From Mucilaginibacter roseus (lineage in GTDB: Bacteria > Bacteroidota > Bacteroidia > Sphingobacteriales > Sphingobacteriaceae), in contig NZ_JAJPWV010000002.1 of NCBI RefSeq assembly GCF_021215455.1, forward strand, positions 558,001 through 622,000: 64,000 nucleotides of DNA, given 5' to 3'. The stretch's first letter is position 1; every line of letters begins with the position of its first letter. This document shows, piece by piece, positions 54,902-63,122 of the stretch. The notes under the pieces are model-generated. The model saw nothing but the letters and a program-made list of their open reading frames with translations, had not been told where the DNA came from and did no database searches. The position numbers and the translations under genes were made by a program.

Positions 54902-56782
54902 TTTGCGTTTGATCAAGTAGGTACCGCTCAGATCAATTCGGGTTATCTTTTTATTTTCATAGCTGTAACTTAATCTGCTCAACACCAGTTTCACCTCAAA
55001 ACTTTTTGACTGGCCTGAAAGCGTTAATAATGATGCCGGTATGGCAACCGCTTCAATATTTGTATCAACTCCCTCATCATCTTTTTTAGGGTACCTGGCA
55101 GTCAATGTAGGAATCAACTCATTGGGGTCAAAAGTGATCAGTTCATTATTTATCCATATTGAATACTTGTAAGATTTAGATTTTTGTTTGATGGTTAAAT
55201 CCGCTCCTCTTGATATCACACCGGCTGTATCGGTATAAGCATTCAAATCAATTATATAATCATATCCTTTTAAAACCAGCACTTCATCTTTATTGTTAAA
55301 AATGTAATTTACAAATGGTAAATCAACTTCTACCACATCACCGTCGTAATACCTGCCGCTAAATTTGTTCAGGTTTAACTGCTTTTTCACCCACGTTAAT
55401 TTATTCATCCTTAACTCGTACCGGTCCATTGCGAAACCCTTGTTCCATTTACTGTTTCGTTTACCTAACGAATCGCTTACGGCTTGCAGATTTGTGTTAA
55501 AATAAGATTGCAGTGAAGTAATGTCGTGCCGGTTAACCAAATATTCCAAAACCGCTACCGCACGGTTACCATCTTGCTTACTTATTTTTTTTACGGGGAT
55601 GAATTTACCATCGCGGTAACTGCCATTACGCTCCATAATGTTTGCCAGGATGCGCCGCTGAGAAAACTCAGACACCGAAAAAGCGCCCTGCGGGCCATAC
55701 ACCGATAGCAGGGCAAGGATGCTTAAGGTTATCGGTATCAATTTTATATTCTGTTTTTTAAACAGCAAAAAATAGATGGTGATAAACAACAGCCAGCAGG
55801 CCAATGCTATCAAAAAATACCTGAACTCGGTAATGCCATATTTAAAAACCCTTGCGCCTATAGCTACAAACAACAGCACCAGCAAGGGCAACATTAAAAA
55901 GTAAAAACTGCGCGCATAGGTTTTAAGCCACTTGTTTTCGGCTTGCTCACGTATGGGGTAAACCAGCAATAACGATAGTATGCCGAATACCGAATACCCC
56001 ATAATGAGGTAGCCCACATTACCTTTGGGCAGATTCCACTTCGCTAAAATCTTAACCTCATAAGCTAATAATATGGCTACATAAATGGTTGCCAGCGGAA
56101 TGAGCACATACTGGGTGAACACTTTTAATCCTTTCGGATAACTAAAGTCGCCATCTAAAGCGGTAAAATCTGTAGGCACGCCAGATAAAAAGAACAGGGT
56201 ACCGAACATGAACACGATCCAGGTCCAGATGATGCGGTAGGTATCAAACTCAAAATTAACCCCGAAAAGATAATTTACTGCACCTACAGCTGCCGAAATA
56301 CCAAGCCCTAAAACCACGCAGTACAGTGCCGAGGTCAAAAATCGCAGAAACAAGGTTTTATTGAATTGCCAGAAACCTTGTATTCGCCCGCTTTCTGTAA
56401 AACCCGAATAGGCCACCACCAGGTGCAGCGCTATGCTTAGTAAAAAGAAACGGGTATAGTCTGATTCGCGCTCGGTAGGATCAAGCAGGAACAATATGGC
56501 AACTGCTATGATAGATGCGAGCAAATTTAGCAGCAGCTTTTTGGCCCGGGCAAGTGCATGCGCCTCCGCAAAAAGGGTAGCCGAAAGATTAAGCAACAAA
56601 CCCAGGTTACCCATCATGGTAAGGCGCAGGCACCAGTTCTCGGCCTCGCGGGCAATGGTATTCAGCTCAATATTTACAGTGGTAGCTATTGTTGCCGTAA
56701 GCGCGAAAAGCAATTCAAAAGGGAAACGCTTTGCGGTTTTGGCGGCACTTTCGGCTAAATTTTTCAACGAAGGAAATTTCAT
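54899..56782 (-). CDS. DUF4153 multi-pass membrane protein
   Basis: 627 residues. Residues about 20-395 contain some eleven or twelve hydrophobic helices. Residues 400-627 form a soluble, mostly beta domain (DRYELRMNKLTW, VEVDLPFVNYIF, SYENKKITRIDLSGTYLIKRK). The N-terminal helix segment FPFELLFALTATIATTVNIE is typical of DUF4153. The function is unknown; some relatives sit near sporulation or envelope genes. A TAAGTTTG box at 56819-56812 may be its -7 element, divergent from the pdhB promoter. Confidence 0.83.
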   Translation of the reverse strand: MKFPSLKNLAESAAKTAKRFPFELLFALTATIATTVNIELNTIAREAENWCLRLTMMGNLGLLLNLSATLFAEAHALARAKKLLLNLLASIIAVAILFLLDPTERESDYTRFFLLSIALHLVVAYSGFTESGRIQGFWQFNKTLFLRFLTSALYCVVLGLGISAAVGAVNYLFGVNFEFDTYRIIWTWIVFMFGTLFFLSGVPTDFTALDGDFSYPKGLKVFTQYVLIPLATIYVAILLAYEVKILAKWNLPKGNVGYLIMGYSVFGILSLLLVYPIREQAENKWLKTYARSFYFLMLPLLVLLFVAIGARVFKYGITEFRYFLIALACWLLFITIYFLLFKKQNIKLIPITLSILALLSVYGPQGAFSVSEFSQRRILANIMERNGSYRDGKFIPVKKISKQDGNRAVAVLEYLVNRHDITSLQSYFNTNLQAVSDSLGKRNSKWNKGFAMDRYELRMNKLTWVKKQLNLNKFSGRYYDGDVVEVDLPFVNYIFNNKDEVLVLKGYDYIIDLNAYTDTAGVISRGADLTIKQKSKSYKYSIWINNELITFDPNELIPTLTARYPKKDDEGVDTNIEAVAIPASLLTLSGQSKSFEVKLVLSRLSYSYENKKITRIDLSGTYLIKRK

Positions 56783-56862
56783 GCAGATAAAGTTTTGTTT
56801 GCCTAATGTAACAAACTTATAAACACGCCCTGTAAAAATGACTTTATTAAAATGCGGGCAGA

Positions 56863-56892
56863 TTGCATTTCAAACATTATCGATTATATTTG
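56863..56892 (+). promoter_or_regulatory. pdhB promoter
   Basis: TTG (56863-56865), a 19-base spacer and TATATTTG (56885-56892) match the Bacteroidota consensus exactly. Transcription should begin about 25 bases before the pdhB ATG. Confidence 0.75.
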
Positions 56893-56923
56893 CGTCCGTA
56901 AAAAAATCATTTTTCAAAGTACA

Positions 56924-57907
56924 ATGAGAGAAATACAATTCAGAGAAGCGCTTCGCGAGGCAATGTCGGAAGAAATGCGCAATGATGATAAAATATACCT
57001 GATGGGTGAAGAGGTTGCCGAATATAACGGTGCCTACAAAGTAAGCCAGGGTATGCTTGATGAATTTGGCGCGAAACGCGTTATTGATACGCCTATCTCT
57101 GAATTGGGTTTTGCAGGTATCGGTATCGGCTCGGCCATGAATGGCTTAAAGCCGATCATCGAGTTCATGACCTTCAACTTCTCGCTTGTAGCTATTGACC
57201 AGGTTATCAACGCCGCGGCAAAAATGATGAGCATGAGCGGTGGCCAGTTCTCTGTGCCAATCGTTTTCCGTGGCCCAACCGGCAACGCGGGTATGCTTAG
57301 CTCACAGCACAGCCAGTGTTTTGAAAACTGGTATGCCAACTGCCCTGGCTTAAAAGTGGTTGTACCATCAAACCCTTACGATGCTAAAGGTTTGTTAAAA
57401 TCAGCTATCCTTGATCCGGATCCGGTTATCTTCATGGAGTCAGAATTAATGTACGGCGACAAAGGCGAAGTGCCTGAAGAAACCTACTACATTGAAATAG
57501 GTAAAGCTAAAGTAGTAAAAGAAGGTACTGATGTTACCCTGGTAGGCTTCGGTAAAATTATGAAAGTGGTTAACGCCGCTGCCGAAGAACTCGCTAAAGA
57601 AGGCATCAATGCTGAGGTTATTGACCTGCGCACCGTTCGCCCTATTGACTACGCTACCGTTATTGAATCGGTTAAGAAAACCAACCGTTTAGTAATTGTT
57701 GAAGAAAGCTGGCCGTTAGGTTCTATCGCGACTGAGGTTGCCTTTAAAGTTCAAAAAGACGCGTTTGATTATTTAGATGCGCCTATTCAACGTATTATGG
57801 GTGGCGACGTGCCACTTCCATACGCTCCTACCCTGATACAGGAGTACCTGCCAAATGCCGACAGAGTGGTTAAGGCGGTTAAACAGGTAATGTACGTTAC
57901 CAAATAA
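56924..57907 (+). CDS. pdhB: Pyruvate dehydrogenase E1 component, beta subunit
   Basis: 327 residues from the ATG at 56924. The upstream in-frame start would lie ahead of the promoter. The beginning MREIQFREALREAMSEEMRNDD and GEEVAEYNGAYKVSQGMLDEFG match E1-beta. FMTFNFSLVAIDQVINAAAKM, GPTGNAGMLSSQHSQ and the final transketolase C domain (about 195-320, VEESWPLGSIATEVAF) complete it. Together with E1-alpha (not in this window) it decarboxylates pyruvate for acetyl-CoA. A terminator follows. Confidence 0.95.
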   Translation: MREIQFREALREAMSEEMRNDDKIYLMGEEVAEYNGAYKVSQGMLDEFGAKRVIDTPISELGFAGIGIGSAMNGLKPIIEFMTFNFSLVAIDQVINAAAKMMSMSGGQFSVPIVFRGPTGNAGMLSSQHSQCFENWYANCPGLKVVVPSNPYDAKGLLKSAILDPDPVIFMESELMYGDKGEVPEETYYIEIGKAKVVKEGTDVTLVGFGKIMKVVNAAAEELAKEGINAEVIDLRTVRPIDYATVIESVKKTNRLVIVEESWPLGSIATEVAFKVQKDAFDYLDAPIQRIMGGDVPLPYAPTLIQEYLPNADRVVKAVKQVMYVTK

Positions 57908-57936
57908 GACCTCCAAACCAAACTAAATACAATTTT

Positions 57937-57970
57937 AAAGCCTGCTTTATTTTTAAAGCGGGCTTTTTTA
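57937..57970 (+). terminator. Intrinsic terminator after pdhB
   Basis: AAAGCCTGCTTTA (57937-57949) pairs with TAAAGCGGGCTTT (57954-57966) with one T-G wobble, followed by TTTT. Confidence 0.85.
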
Positions 57971-58044
57971 TGCACCAAATTTTTATAGAGAGACTTAAAC
58001 TTATATAACCGTTACTCTTTATATTTAACGCATATCACATTCAT

Positions 58045-58725
58045 ATGCAACCTAAAGTTATTCTTACCTTATTTGCACTGCTCTACATCACGGTAAACGT
58101 TGTTGCTCAGGATAGCTTGAAAGTTGATAGTGCTCAAAGTTTAAATCAAACAAAAACCAACCCTGTTATTTATAGCGATTTTCATTTTGGGTGGTCCTTT
58201 TTAGGGGCTACAGGTATTTACGGTGGTTTCAATATTAATTATCAGCACAAAAAAAATCTGTTCACCCTAAGATATAACGCCATTGCCGATCTGGCTGACA
58301 GAAATCCTCAATTAAGAAAATTACAAATAATTGCCATTGAAGATCAGGGATATTATAAGGAATATGGCATGCTATACGGCCGAAGATACCTCACCAATAC
58401 ACGAGGCTTAAGTTTTTCGGCTGGCGCCTCATTCAATTACCGCGTACGTAAATATCCTAAAGCCGACGGTGGCAAAACCATAACTTACGCCTATTATCCC
58501 GGCTTACCTTTTGAATTTAACGTGAACTGGTTTAAGGGCAGGAAACGGCGCTTTCGTATTTATCATATTATACCTGTTGGTGAGCCTACGGCATTTGGCG
58601 CCAGTATTGGTTTTAAACTACAGGGCAATGTCTCAAAAAATCCGTACCTCGCACTTGGTGTTGTTTATGGCTTAGGAATGTTTAAGCATTATAATGATGA
58701 AATTACCAAAACTGCAAATAAATAG
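58045..58725 (+). CDS. Hypothetical exported protein, barrel-like
   Basis: 226 residues with a signal peptide (MQPKVILTLFALLYITVNVVAQ). The mature part is rich in aromatic and Gly residues in alternating strands (WSFLGATGIYGGFNINYQH, GLSFSAGASFNYRV, PFEFNVNWFKG), suggesting an outer-membrane or surface beta-barrel. I cannot place it in a family. Its neighbours do not suggest a function. Confidence 0.72.
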   Translation: MQPKVILTLFALLYITVNVVAQDSLKVDSAQSLNQTKTNPVIYSDFHFGWSFLGATGIYGGFNINYQHKKNLFTLRYNAIADLADRNPQLRKLQIIAIEDQGYYKEYGMLYGRRYLTNTRGLSFSAGASFNYRVRKYPKADGGKTITYAYYPGLPFEFNVNWFKGRKRRFRIYHIIPVGEPTAFGASIGFKLQGNVSKNPYLALGVVYGLGMFKHYNDEITKTANK

Positions 58726-58784
58726 CCTTTAGTAACAACAATGCCATAATCAGCTGTCAAGTCGTTTTTCGACGATGCGCCTCA

Positions 58785-58792
58785 TAGATTTG
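58785..58792 (+). promoter_or_regulatory. Possible -7 box of the LLM oxidoreductase gene
   Basis: TAGATTTG fits TAnnTTTG and lies 19 bases before the ATG. The expected upstream TTG element is not clear. Confidence 0.35.
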
Positions 58793-58811
58793 TGCTTTCT
58801 AAAGCTATTAT

Positions 58812-59834
58812 ATGAGTACAAATAACATCACCTTGAGTGTTCTTGATCAGTCGCCCGTTCGCAAAGGCGCTACTGCCGAGCAGGCTGTTCAGGAAACTAT
58901 AGCATTAGCACAATTTACCGATAAACTGGGCTATCACCGCTTTTGGGTATCAGAACATCATAACACCGGCATATTGGCCGGGTCGACACCCGAGGTATTG
59001 ATCGCCCATCTGGCGGGTGTTACTAAACACCTGCGTATAGGCTCAGGCGGTATTATGATGCCTAACCACAGTACTTTAAAAGTAGCCGAGAATTTCAGAA
59101 TGTTGGAAGCGTTGTTTCCCGGGCGGATTGATCTGGGCATGGGCCGTGCACCGGGTACCGACCGTATTACCGCCAGCATACTTAACCCATCAAACCAGTT
59201 TAAGGAGCAGGATTTTGTAGAGCAGCTTGCCGATCTGGTTGACTATTTTCATGACCGTGGCGAACCGGGAACAATAAAAGCACGCATACGCGCCATACCA
59301 CAGGTACAAACCGTGCCGGGTATGTGGCTGCTTAGCTCAAGCGGGCAAAGCGGATTGTTTGCCTCGCATTTTGGCATGGGCCTATCATATGCGCACTTTA
59401 TCAATCCTAATGGCGGCGCGGCGGCGGTGAAACTTTACCGTGAGCGCTTTCAGCCATCCGAAGATATGCCTGAGGCGCAAGCAAACGTGGCGTTGTTTGT
59501 TTTTTGTTCAGAGGACGCAGAAAAGCTAATGCAGCACCGCGCGGTTATGGAGCACCGCTTTTTACAGTTTGAAAAAGGCGGCCCCATTGGTCCGCTAACG
59601 TATGATGATGTAAAGGATGTGGTATACAATCAGCCCGAGGTTGACCGGCTTATCCATCATGCCAAACGCATAGTTACCGGCACTCCCAACGAAATCAAAC
59701 AAAAACTTACCATGCTGGCAGAGGAATATCAGGTTAATGAGATTATAGCGATAACCATTTGCGAAAATTTTGAGGACAGGGTGAGATCATACGAGTTACT
59801 GGCGGAGGTGTTTGGGTTGGAAGGGCGGGTTTAA
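58812..59834 (+). CDS. LLM class (luciferase-like) flavin-dependent oxidoreductase
   Basis: 340 residues. The TIM-barrel bacterial luciferase-like pattern is clear: LSVLDQSPVRKG, WVSEHHNTGILAGSTPEVLIAHLA (about 47-70), GSGGIMMPNHSTLKVAENFRML (about 78-100) and FPGRIDLGMGRAPG. That combination matches the YhbW/MsnO8-like subgroup of FMN-dependent monooxygenases. The substrate is unknown. Cytoplasmic. Convergent with the tRNA-like transcript, with a shared terminator. Confidence 0.87.
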   Translation: MSTNNITLSVLDQSPVRKGATAEQAVQETIALAQFTDKLGYHRFWVSEHHNTGILAGSTPEVLIAHLAGVTKHLRIGSGGIMMPNHSTLKVAENFRMLEALFPGRIDLGMGRAPGTDRITASILNPSNQFKEQDFVEQLADLVDYFHDRGEPGTIKARIRAIPQVQTVPGMWLLSSSGQSGLFASHFGMGLSYAHFINPNGGAAAVKLYRERFQPSEDMPEAQANVALFVFCSEDAEKLMQHRAVMEHRFLQFEKGGPIGPLTYDDVKDVVYNQPEVDRLIHHAKRIVTGTPNEIKQKLTMLAEEYQVNEIIAITICENFEDRVRSYELLAEVFGLEGRV

Positions 59835-59850
59835 AGGTAAAAACCTCATA

Positions 59851-59884
59851 AAAAAGCAAAGCCCCTGATGGGCAGGGGCCTTTA
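59851..59884. terminator. Bidirectional intrinsic terminator after the tRNA-like pair and the LLM gene
   Basis: GCCCCTG (59861-59867) pairs with CAGGGGC (59873-59879) around ATGGG. On the minus strand it is followed at once by TTTGCTTTTTT, a strong stop for the tRNA-like transcript; on the plus strand CTTT follows. Confidence 0.8.
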
Positions 59885-59917
59885 CTAACCAATTATAAAC
59901 CTAAATTATGAGAAGAG

Positions 59918-60032
59918 CTGTAGGAGAAGGAGTCGAACCTCCACGGAGTGGTTATTCTTATTACTAAGAGTTTCCCAGGTTCTCCGCCACCGGGACAAGG
60001 AGGTGTGTCTGCCAAAATTTCACCATCCTACA
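59918..60032 (-). ncRNA. tRNA-like RNA B with a 44-nt variable-region insertion (anticodon position GUC)
   Basis: Transcribed after RNA A. Read 5'-3': acceptor TGTAGGA with TCCTACA (7 perfect pairs), T8-G9, D stem GTG/CAC with a D loop containing the conserved GG (as in class II tRNAs), anticodon stem CCTCC/GGTGG with one T-T mismatch and loop TTGTCCC. A 44-nt region follows, with outer stem CGGAG/CTCCG and inner stem TCTTA-GTAA-TAAGA. The T stem GGAGG/CCTTC carries a canonical TTCGACT loop. The discriminator is G and CCA is not encoded. A class II variable arm is normally about 12-20 nt. The Asp-type anticodon and G73 resemble Asp identity elements, whereas the shape is Ser/Leu-like. Whether it is charged is unknown. 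Confidence 0.72.
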
Positions 60033-60055
60033 GTAATTATCCGAGCCATCGGATG

Positions 60056-60167
60056 CTGTTGGGGAAGGATTCGAACCTCCACAGAGTAGTTAGCCCGCTT
60101 CGGGTTTCCTATGATCTCCGCCACCGGGACAAGGAGGTGTGTCTGCCAAAAATTTCACCACCCAACA
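60056..60167 (-). ncRNA. tRNA-like RNA A with a 40-nt variable-region insertion (anticodon position GUC)
   Basis: First RNA of the pair, 23 bases upstream of RNA B. Acceptor TGTTGGG with CCCAACA (7 perfect pairs, differing from RNA B by compensatory changes), D stem GTG/CAC, the same anticodon arm as RNA B with loop TTGTCCC, and T arm GGAGG-TTCGAAT-CCTTC. The insertion has outer stem CGGAG/CTCTG and an inner CCCG-AAG-CGGG hairpin; in RNA B the inner hairpin has the unrelated sequence TCTTA/TAAGA in the same place, which supports a conserved structure. Shared unpaired blocks are GGAAAC and TAAC. Discriminator G, no encoded CCA. It could be a decoding tRNA, a non-translating aminoacyl donor or a regulatory RNA. 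Confidence 0.72.
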
Positions 60168-60214
60168 GTATTTTTTCTTTTAAAGAACTTCAAGCATTTC
60201 TCATTTGCTTAATA

Positions 60215-60246
60215 CAAATTTAAGGGACAACTTAAATTCTTGCAAA
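60215..60246 (-). promoter_or_regulatory. Promoter of the tRNA-like pair
   Basis: TTTG (60246-60243), a 20-base spacer and TAAATTTG (60222-60215) on the minus strand match the Bacteroidota consensus. The RNA A 5' end would come about 40 bases after the start site, which leaves room for a processed leader. Confidence 0.75.
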
Positions 60247-60319
60247 TATTTCAATAAAATAATTTTATTTTTATTCAGATTTTAATTAAACTTGTATTAA
60301 AATATAGATTTTCTAATTT

Positions 60320-60796
60320 ATGCCCCACAGAAAAGCCCAAAATTTAGAAATTGATAATCTCGATATACAGATATTATCAATCTTAATGAAGAATGCAACT
60401 ACTCCGTATACCGAGATTGCAAAGGAACTTATCGTATCAGGCGGTACCATACACGTACGTATGAAAAAGCTTGAAGAGATGGGCGTTATAAAGGGTGCGA
60501 GCCTGGAGGTTGACCCGCAAAAATTAGGATATGATATTACCGCTTTCCTGGGTATCTACCTTGAAAAAGGTTCGCAATACCAGGAAGCTGTGGCACAGTT
60601 AAAAAAGATCAACGAGATTGTTGAACTGCATTACACCACTGGCAGCTGGAGCATTTTCGCCAAAATTGTATGCCATGACACCAACCACCTGCGTGAAGTA
60701 CTTAACGAGCACATACAAAGCGTAAGCGGCATCCAGCGTACCGAGACATTTATTTCACTTGAAGAAAGCATTAAACGCCAGATAACGCTGGAATAA
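60320..60796 (+). CDS. Lrp/AsnC family transcriptional regulator
   Basis: 158 residues. The N-terminal winged helix-turn-helix has DNLDIQILSILMKNATTPYTEIAKEL and VSGGTIHVRMKKLEEMGVIKG (about 10-58). The C-terminal RAM/AsnC domain (about 70-155) has TAFLGIYLEKG and LHYTTGSWSIFAKIVC, with the expected G-x-x-S/D region for ligand binding. Members sense amino acids and control their metabolism; the effector is unknown. It is transcribed away from the tRNA-like pair; the roughly 75-base space between their promoters could carry shared control, but no operator was identified. Confidence 0.9.
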   Translation: MPHRKAQNLEIDNLDIQILSILMKNATTPYTEIAKELIVSGGTIHVRMKKLEEMGVIKGASLEVDPQKLGYDITAFLGIYLEKGSQYQEAVAQLKKINEIVELHYTTGSWSIFAKIVCHDTNHLREVLNEHIQSVSGIQRTETFISLEESIKRQITLE

Positions 60797-60801
60797 AACG
60801 T

Positions 60802-63048
60802 TTACTTAAACTTACTTTTTAAAGCAGCAAGCTTAGCAGCCATATCCGTTTCCGGGTGTGGCTTATTTTTTTGGTTGGATGCCGCCCGGTTATTATCATT
60901 ACGACGCGGTTGAGCAGGCTTTTCGTCATCCTTCATAGATAGCGAAATACGCTTGCGGTTAACGTCAACCTCGGTAACACGCACTTCAACCTTCTGATGC
61001 ACCTTTAATACCTCGTTCGGATCTTTTATAAAGCGGTTAGTGATCTGGCTCAGGTGCACTAAGCCATCCTGGTGTACGCCAATATCAACAAAGGCGCCAA
61101 AGGCCGTAATGTTGGTTACAATGCCGGGCAATTTCATACCTACTTTCAGATCATCAATAGCATTAACGCCATCGGTAAAGCTAAATGCCTCGAACTGCTC
61201 ACGCGGATCTCGGCCCGGCTTGGCCAACTCGGCCATAATATCATTCAAGGTTGGTAAACCCACCGTATCCGACACATACTTTTGCAGGCTGATGCTTTTG
61301 CGTAGCTTATCATCGGTCATTAAATCTTTAACCTTACAGTTATGATCTTTGGCCATTTGCTCAACCAGCGCATACCGTTCGGGGTGTACAGCGCTCGCGT
61401 CAAGTGGGTTTACCGCATCACGTATACGCAAGAAACCGGCCGCTTGCTCGTAGGCCTTGTCGCCCAAACGGGCTACCTTACGCAGTTGGTCACGGCGTTT
61501 AAAGGCACCGTTCTGATCGCGATAGCTAACTATGTTTTGCGCCAGCTGCGGGCCAAGGCCCGATATGTATGCTAATATTTGTTTTGATGCCGTGTTGAGC
61601 TCCACCCCTACTGCGTTTACGCAACTGATAACGGTATCATCCAACGAGGTTTGCAGTTTATTCTGATCCACATCGTGCTGATACTGCCCTACACCGATTG
61701 ATTTTGGGTCGATCTTTACCAGCTCTGCCAATGGGTCCATCAGCCTGCGGCCGATAGATACCGCGCCACGCACAGTAACATCCTTGTCCGGAAATTCCTC
61801 CCGTGCAACCTCTGAAGCAGAGTAGATAGAAGCGCCGCTTTCATTCACCATTACAGTGGTAACGCCCGGCAAGTTTAAGCCGCGCACAAAAACCTCGGTT
61901 TCCCGGCCTGCGGTGCCGTTGCCTATGGCTATAGCCTGTATTTGATATTGTTCCGCTAAATGTTTAACCGTTTTTTCAGCTTCTCGTACATTGCCTGCGC
62001 CGGTATGCGGGTAGATGGTTGTATTCTCTAACAGCTTACCCTGCTCATCCAAACAAACCACCTTACAACCCGTACGGAAACCGGGGTCAATGGCCATAAC
62101 GCGCTTTTGCCCCAGCGGAGCGCTCAGTAACAACTGACGGGCATTCTCCGCAAATACACGGATGGCTTCTTCATCAGCCTGTTTTTTGGTGTACAAACGA
62201 ATTTCTGTCTCCATGGATGGCTTCAGCAAACGCTTGTAGCTATCCAACAGGGCCAGTTGCACTTGCTGCGATGCCGGGTTGCTACCCTTTATAAAAGCTT
62301 TCTCCAGCAAAGCGGTGGCCTCATCATCTTCAGGCTTTATATCCAGCCAAAGTATCTCTTCCTTTTCGCCGCGGCGCATGGCCAGTAAACGGTGCGACGG
62401 AACTGTTTTTACCGGTTCGCTCCAATCAAAGTAATCCTTGTATTTAATTCCGTCATGCTCCTTGCCGTCAACCACTTTGCTTTGTATAGTACCTTTTTGA
62501 ATAAATAGTTCACGCATTTTGGTACGGGTATCGGCATGCTCGCTAATGTACTCGGCAATAATATCGCGCGCCCCGGCGAGGGCTTCGTTTATATCAGCTA
62601 CACCTTTTTCCGTATCGATGTATTTCTCTGCCTCCGCTTCAACATCAAACCGGGTCTGCTCCAACAAGGCGTCGGCCAGTGGCTGTAATCCTTTTTCGCG
62701 TGCAGCGGTTGCCCGGGTTTTACGCTTGGGGCGATAGGGCAGATAGATATCCTCTAATGATACCATGGTTTCAGCCTCATTTACCTTAGCCTCAAGTTCG
62801 GGCGTTAACTTGCCCATATCAGCAAGAGACTTCAGGATGGCTTCCCGACGCTTATCCAGATCGCGCAATTGCTGCAACCTGTCGCGCACGGCGGCTACCT
62901 GAACTTCATCCAAACTGCCCGTCAGCTCCTTACGGTAGCGCGATATAAAGGGCACGGTAGCACCCTCATCAAGCAGGTTGGCGGTGGCGCTTACCTGTTT
63001 TTCGGCAATAGCAAGTTCGGTGGCAATTTTTTTGAAATGGGTTACCAT
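60802..63048 (-). CDS. tex: Tex-like S1 RNA-binding protein
   Basis: 748 residues from the ATG at 63048; the upstream in-frame ORF extension overlaps the next gene and lacks Tex homology. The N-terminal Tex helices (TELAIAEKQVSATANLLDEGATVPFISRYRKE), the YqgF-like domain (VMAIDPGFRTGCKVV and AIGNGTAGRETE), helix-hairpin-helix segments (GVELNTASKQILAYISGLG) and the S1 domain (about 650-715; GIVTNITAFGAFVDIGVHQDGLVHLS) follow in order. The last 35 residues are basic and disordered. The family acts on transcription and RNA handling and is broadly conserved. Confidence 0.94.
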   Translation of the reverse strand: MVTHFKKIATELAIAEKQVSATANLLDEGATVPFISRYRKELTGSLDEVQVAAVRDRLQQLRDLDKRREAILKSLADMGKLTPELEAKVNEAETMVSLEDIYLPYRPKRKTRATAAREKGLQPLADALLEQTRFDVEAEAEKYIDTEKGVADINEALAGARDIIAEYISEHADTRTKMRELFIQKGTIQSKVVDGKEHDGIKYKDYFDWSEPVKTVPSHRLLAMRRGEKEEILWLDIKPEDDEATALLEKAFIKGSNPASQQVQLALLDSYKRLLKPSMETEIRLYTKKQADEEAIRVFAENARQLLLSAPLGQKRVMAIDPGFRTGCKVVCLDEQGKLLENTTIYPHTGAGNVREAEKTVKHLAEQYQIQAIAIGNGTAGRETEVFVRGLNLPGVTTVMVNESGASIYSASEVAREEFPDKDVTVRGAVSIGRRLMDPLAELVKIDPKSIGVGQYQHDVDQNKLQTSLDDTVISCVNAVGVELNTASKQILAYISGLGPQLAQNIVSYRDQNGAFKRRDQLRKVARLGDKAYEQAAGFLRIRDAVNPLDASAVHPERYALVEQMAKDHNCKVKDLMTDDKLRKSISLQKYVSDTVGLPTLNDIMAELAKPGRDPREQFEAFSFTDGVNAIDDLKVGMKLPGIVTNITAFGAFVDIGVHQDGLVHLSQITNRFIKDPNEVLKVHQKVEVRVTEVDVNRKRISLSMKDDEKPAQPRRNDNNRAASNQKNKPHPETDMAAKLAALKSKFK

Positions 63049-63122
63049 AAGCGTCGTTTTTTCGGACTGCGAAGTTGGCTTTCTTTGGGCAATTATCAAA
63101 GAAAAGATTTTCAAACAGCACA

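Noticed and set aside
59948..60223. Plus-strand reading frame of 91 codons across the tRNA-like region
   Set aside because: It is antisense to two tRNA-shaped RNAs with a promoter on the other strand, has no family features and repeats the same residues where the RNAs repeat.
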